Positions 56,685 to 57,500 of a DNA stretch of 57,500 nt are shown one piece after another. The notes beneath the pieces are model-generated. The model did not search any database and was not told the origin of the DNA. It saw only the letters and a program-made list of their open reading frames with translations. The position numbers and the translations under genes were made by a program. The stretch spans positions 903,876-961,375 of the forward strand of contig CAJNDS010002601.1 of NCBI GenBank assembly GCA_905221605.1, in the 5' to 3' direction. Source of the DNA: Symbiodinium natans. Taxonomy: Eukaryota; Sar; Dinophyceae; Suessiales; Symbiodiniaceae. Position 1 is the stretch's first letter, and each line of letters opens with the position of its first letter.

Positions 56685-56789
56685 CTGGTTCCTAGTCGGG
56701 AACGAGGGAATGAAGTAGTTACCTTACATAATCCCTTGAAGGGTATATCCTGGGCCCTCATTTCCCTCATTCCCTACTAGGAAGCAGAA
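56685..56789. mobile_element. family 3 inverted-repeat element
   Basis: 105 bp; TCCTAGT(C/A)GGGAA(C/T)GAGGGAA arms at both ends. A single arm also occurs at 7114-7141. Confidence 0.8.
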
Positions 56790-57275
56790 GGTTTCGAAGC
56801 CTAAAGTGCCCCTCTAAAATGCCCTACAAACTGCGCAGCTCTCCGGAACGATCTTGTTTCTTCAATACTACCCAACCCACGCGAAGGATTGCAAGAAGAA
56901 ACCAAATCGATTTTCACAGATGGCAGTACCACTTTTTGAGACCTAAACCCCCTAAGGCCTGAGAGTATGAACCCTCAAGGAGAAGTCTTGAACCCAACAA
57001 CAACCACACTAAGCTCAACACTTGCTGGGGCCCATGCTAAGGGAGCAGCTGTTGCCCGTACAAGCAAGCAAGAAGGTCTGATAGCCAGATAAACAAACCC
57101 ACAAACTTAAACCTTTCGCATCCCAAGACCCAAGCCCCTGTATGGGTTTAGGGATTAGGGTTAGGGTACCCCCGAAGATGGGATGAGTTGCTGCATGTGG
57201 GGTTTTGGGTCGAGGGGTCGTGGGGTTCGGTATGCATGGTGGACTAGAGTGTGCTCACAGTTTGCAGGCGACGTT
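56790..57275. other. no feature seen
   Basis: Unique sequence with a few telomeric remnants between two inverted-repeat elements. Confidence 0.5.
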
Positions 57276-57277
57276 CC

Positions 57278-57440
57278 TACTACTTGCTGAAGAGCCCCCC
57301 ACCCACCCACCCACCCTCCCCACTCCCCCGCTCCCCACCCCACCCCCCCCCCCCCCCCCCCCGGCAAAAAAAAAAAAACAAGGAATAAGAGTCCCTATAT
57401 TGCCCTTACAAGGAATCAGTTGAAGTGAATAGTAGTGGTT
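57278..57440. mobile_element. family 7 element with poly(C)/poly(A) core
   Basis: Left arm CTACTACTTGCTGAAGAG; near the right end is a block (AGGG, CAATATAGGGA) shared with 31264-31285. The core is C-rich then poly(A). Confidence 0.6.
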
Positions 57441-57500
57441 CATGAGCAGCTCCGGCAGCCATGTAAGTAGGGCGACTGTAGTTCTAACTGTTTAGGGTTT

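Overview
This window is nuclear DNA of a eukaryote, most likely a dinoflagellate. Four observations point there. Plant-type telomeric heptamer (TTTAGGG/CCCTAAA) is scattered through the whole window. A near-complete relic of the dinoflagellate trans-spliced leader lies at 55887-55907 (19 of 21 bases by eye), with a weaker one at 52959-52975. The recognisable protein families (FkbM-type methyltransferase, a PD-(D/E)XK-like family, a SAP motif) are ones I remember as common in dinoflagellate gene sets. Every gene with a recognisable product reads on the minus strand, as in the one-directional gene arrays known from dinoflagellates. A chromerid is the main alternative, but the leader relics argue against it. 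No bacterial features, rRNA, tRNA or CRISPR were seen.

Layout: 1-13 kb is almost all interstitial telomeric arrays, in both orientations, separated by 60-400 bp of other sequence, with inverted-repeat mobile elements and a few possible exons. 13-27.7 kb continues this pattern; many of its 40-125 bp GC-rich islands can be read on the minus strand as short exons bounded by AG and GT, the GT often being the first bases of a telomeric array. 28.5-30.1 kb is the best gene, a three-exon membrane-anchored FkbM-type methyltransferase whose introns contain telomeric repeats and mobile elements. 30.5-36 kb is repeats, microsatellites and elements. 36.2-36.4 and 38.0-40.0 kb hold candidate small spliced genes. 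41.6-43.3 kb is a large minisatellite. 46.2-47.4 kb is an uninterrupted gene with two tandem nuclease-like domains. 52-56 kb holds two spliced gene-like regions, each next to a spliced-leader relic, separated by a 925 bp terminal-inverted-repeat element with a 5 bp target duplication. 56-57.5 kb returns to telomeric arrays.

The unusual biology is the splitting of genes by two kinds of insert. (1) Telomeric repeats sit in introns and, in one candidate (36235-36323), make up an entire intron. (2) A short inverted-repeat element family (family 6) interrupts the FkbM gene and a second reading frame in the same way: removing it from CCCAG to AG restores the frame both times, implying introns with a non-canonical 5' end. 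The FkbM and nuclease-like calls rest on protein motifs. The short telomere-bounded exons are hypotheses; open frames of this length with AG/GT edges also arise by chance, and transcripts are needed to decide.
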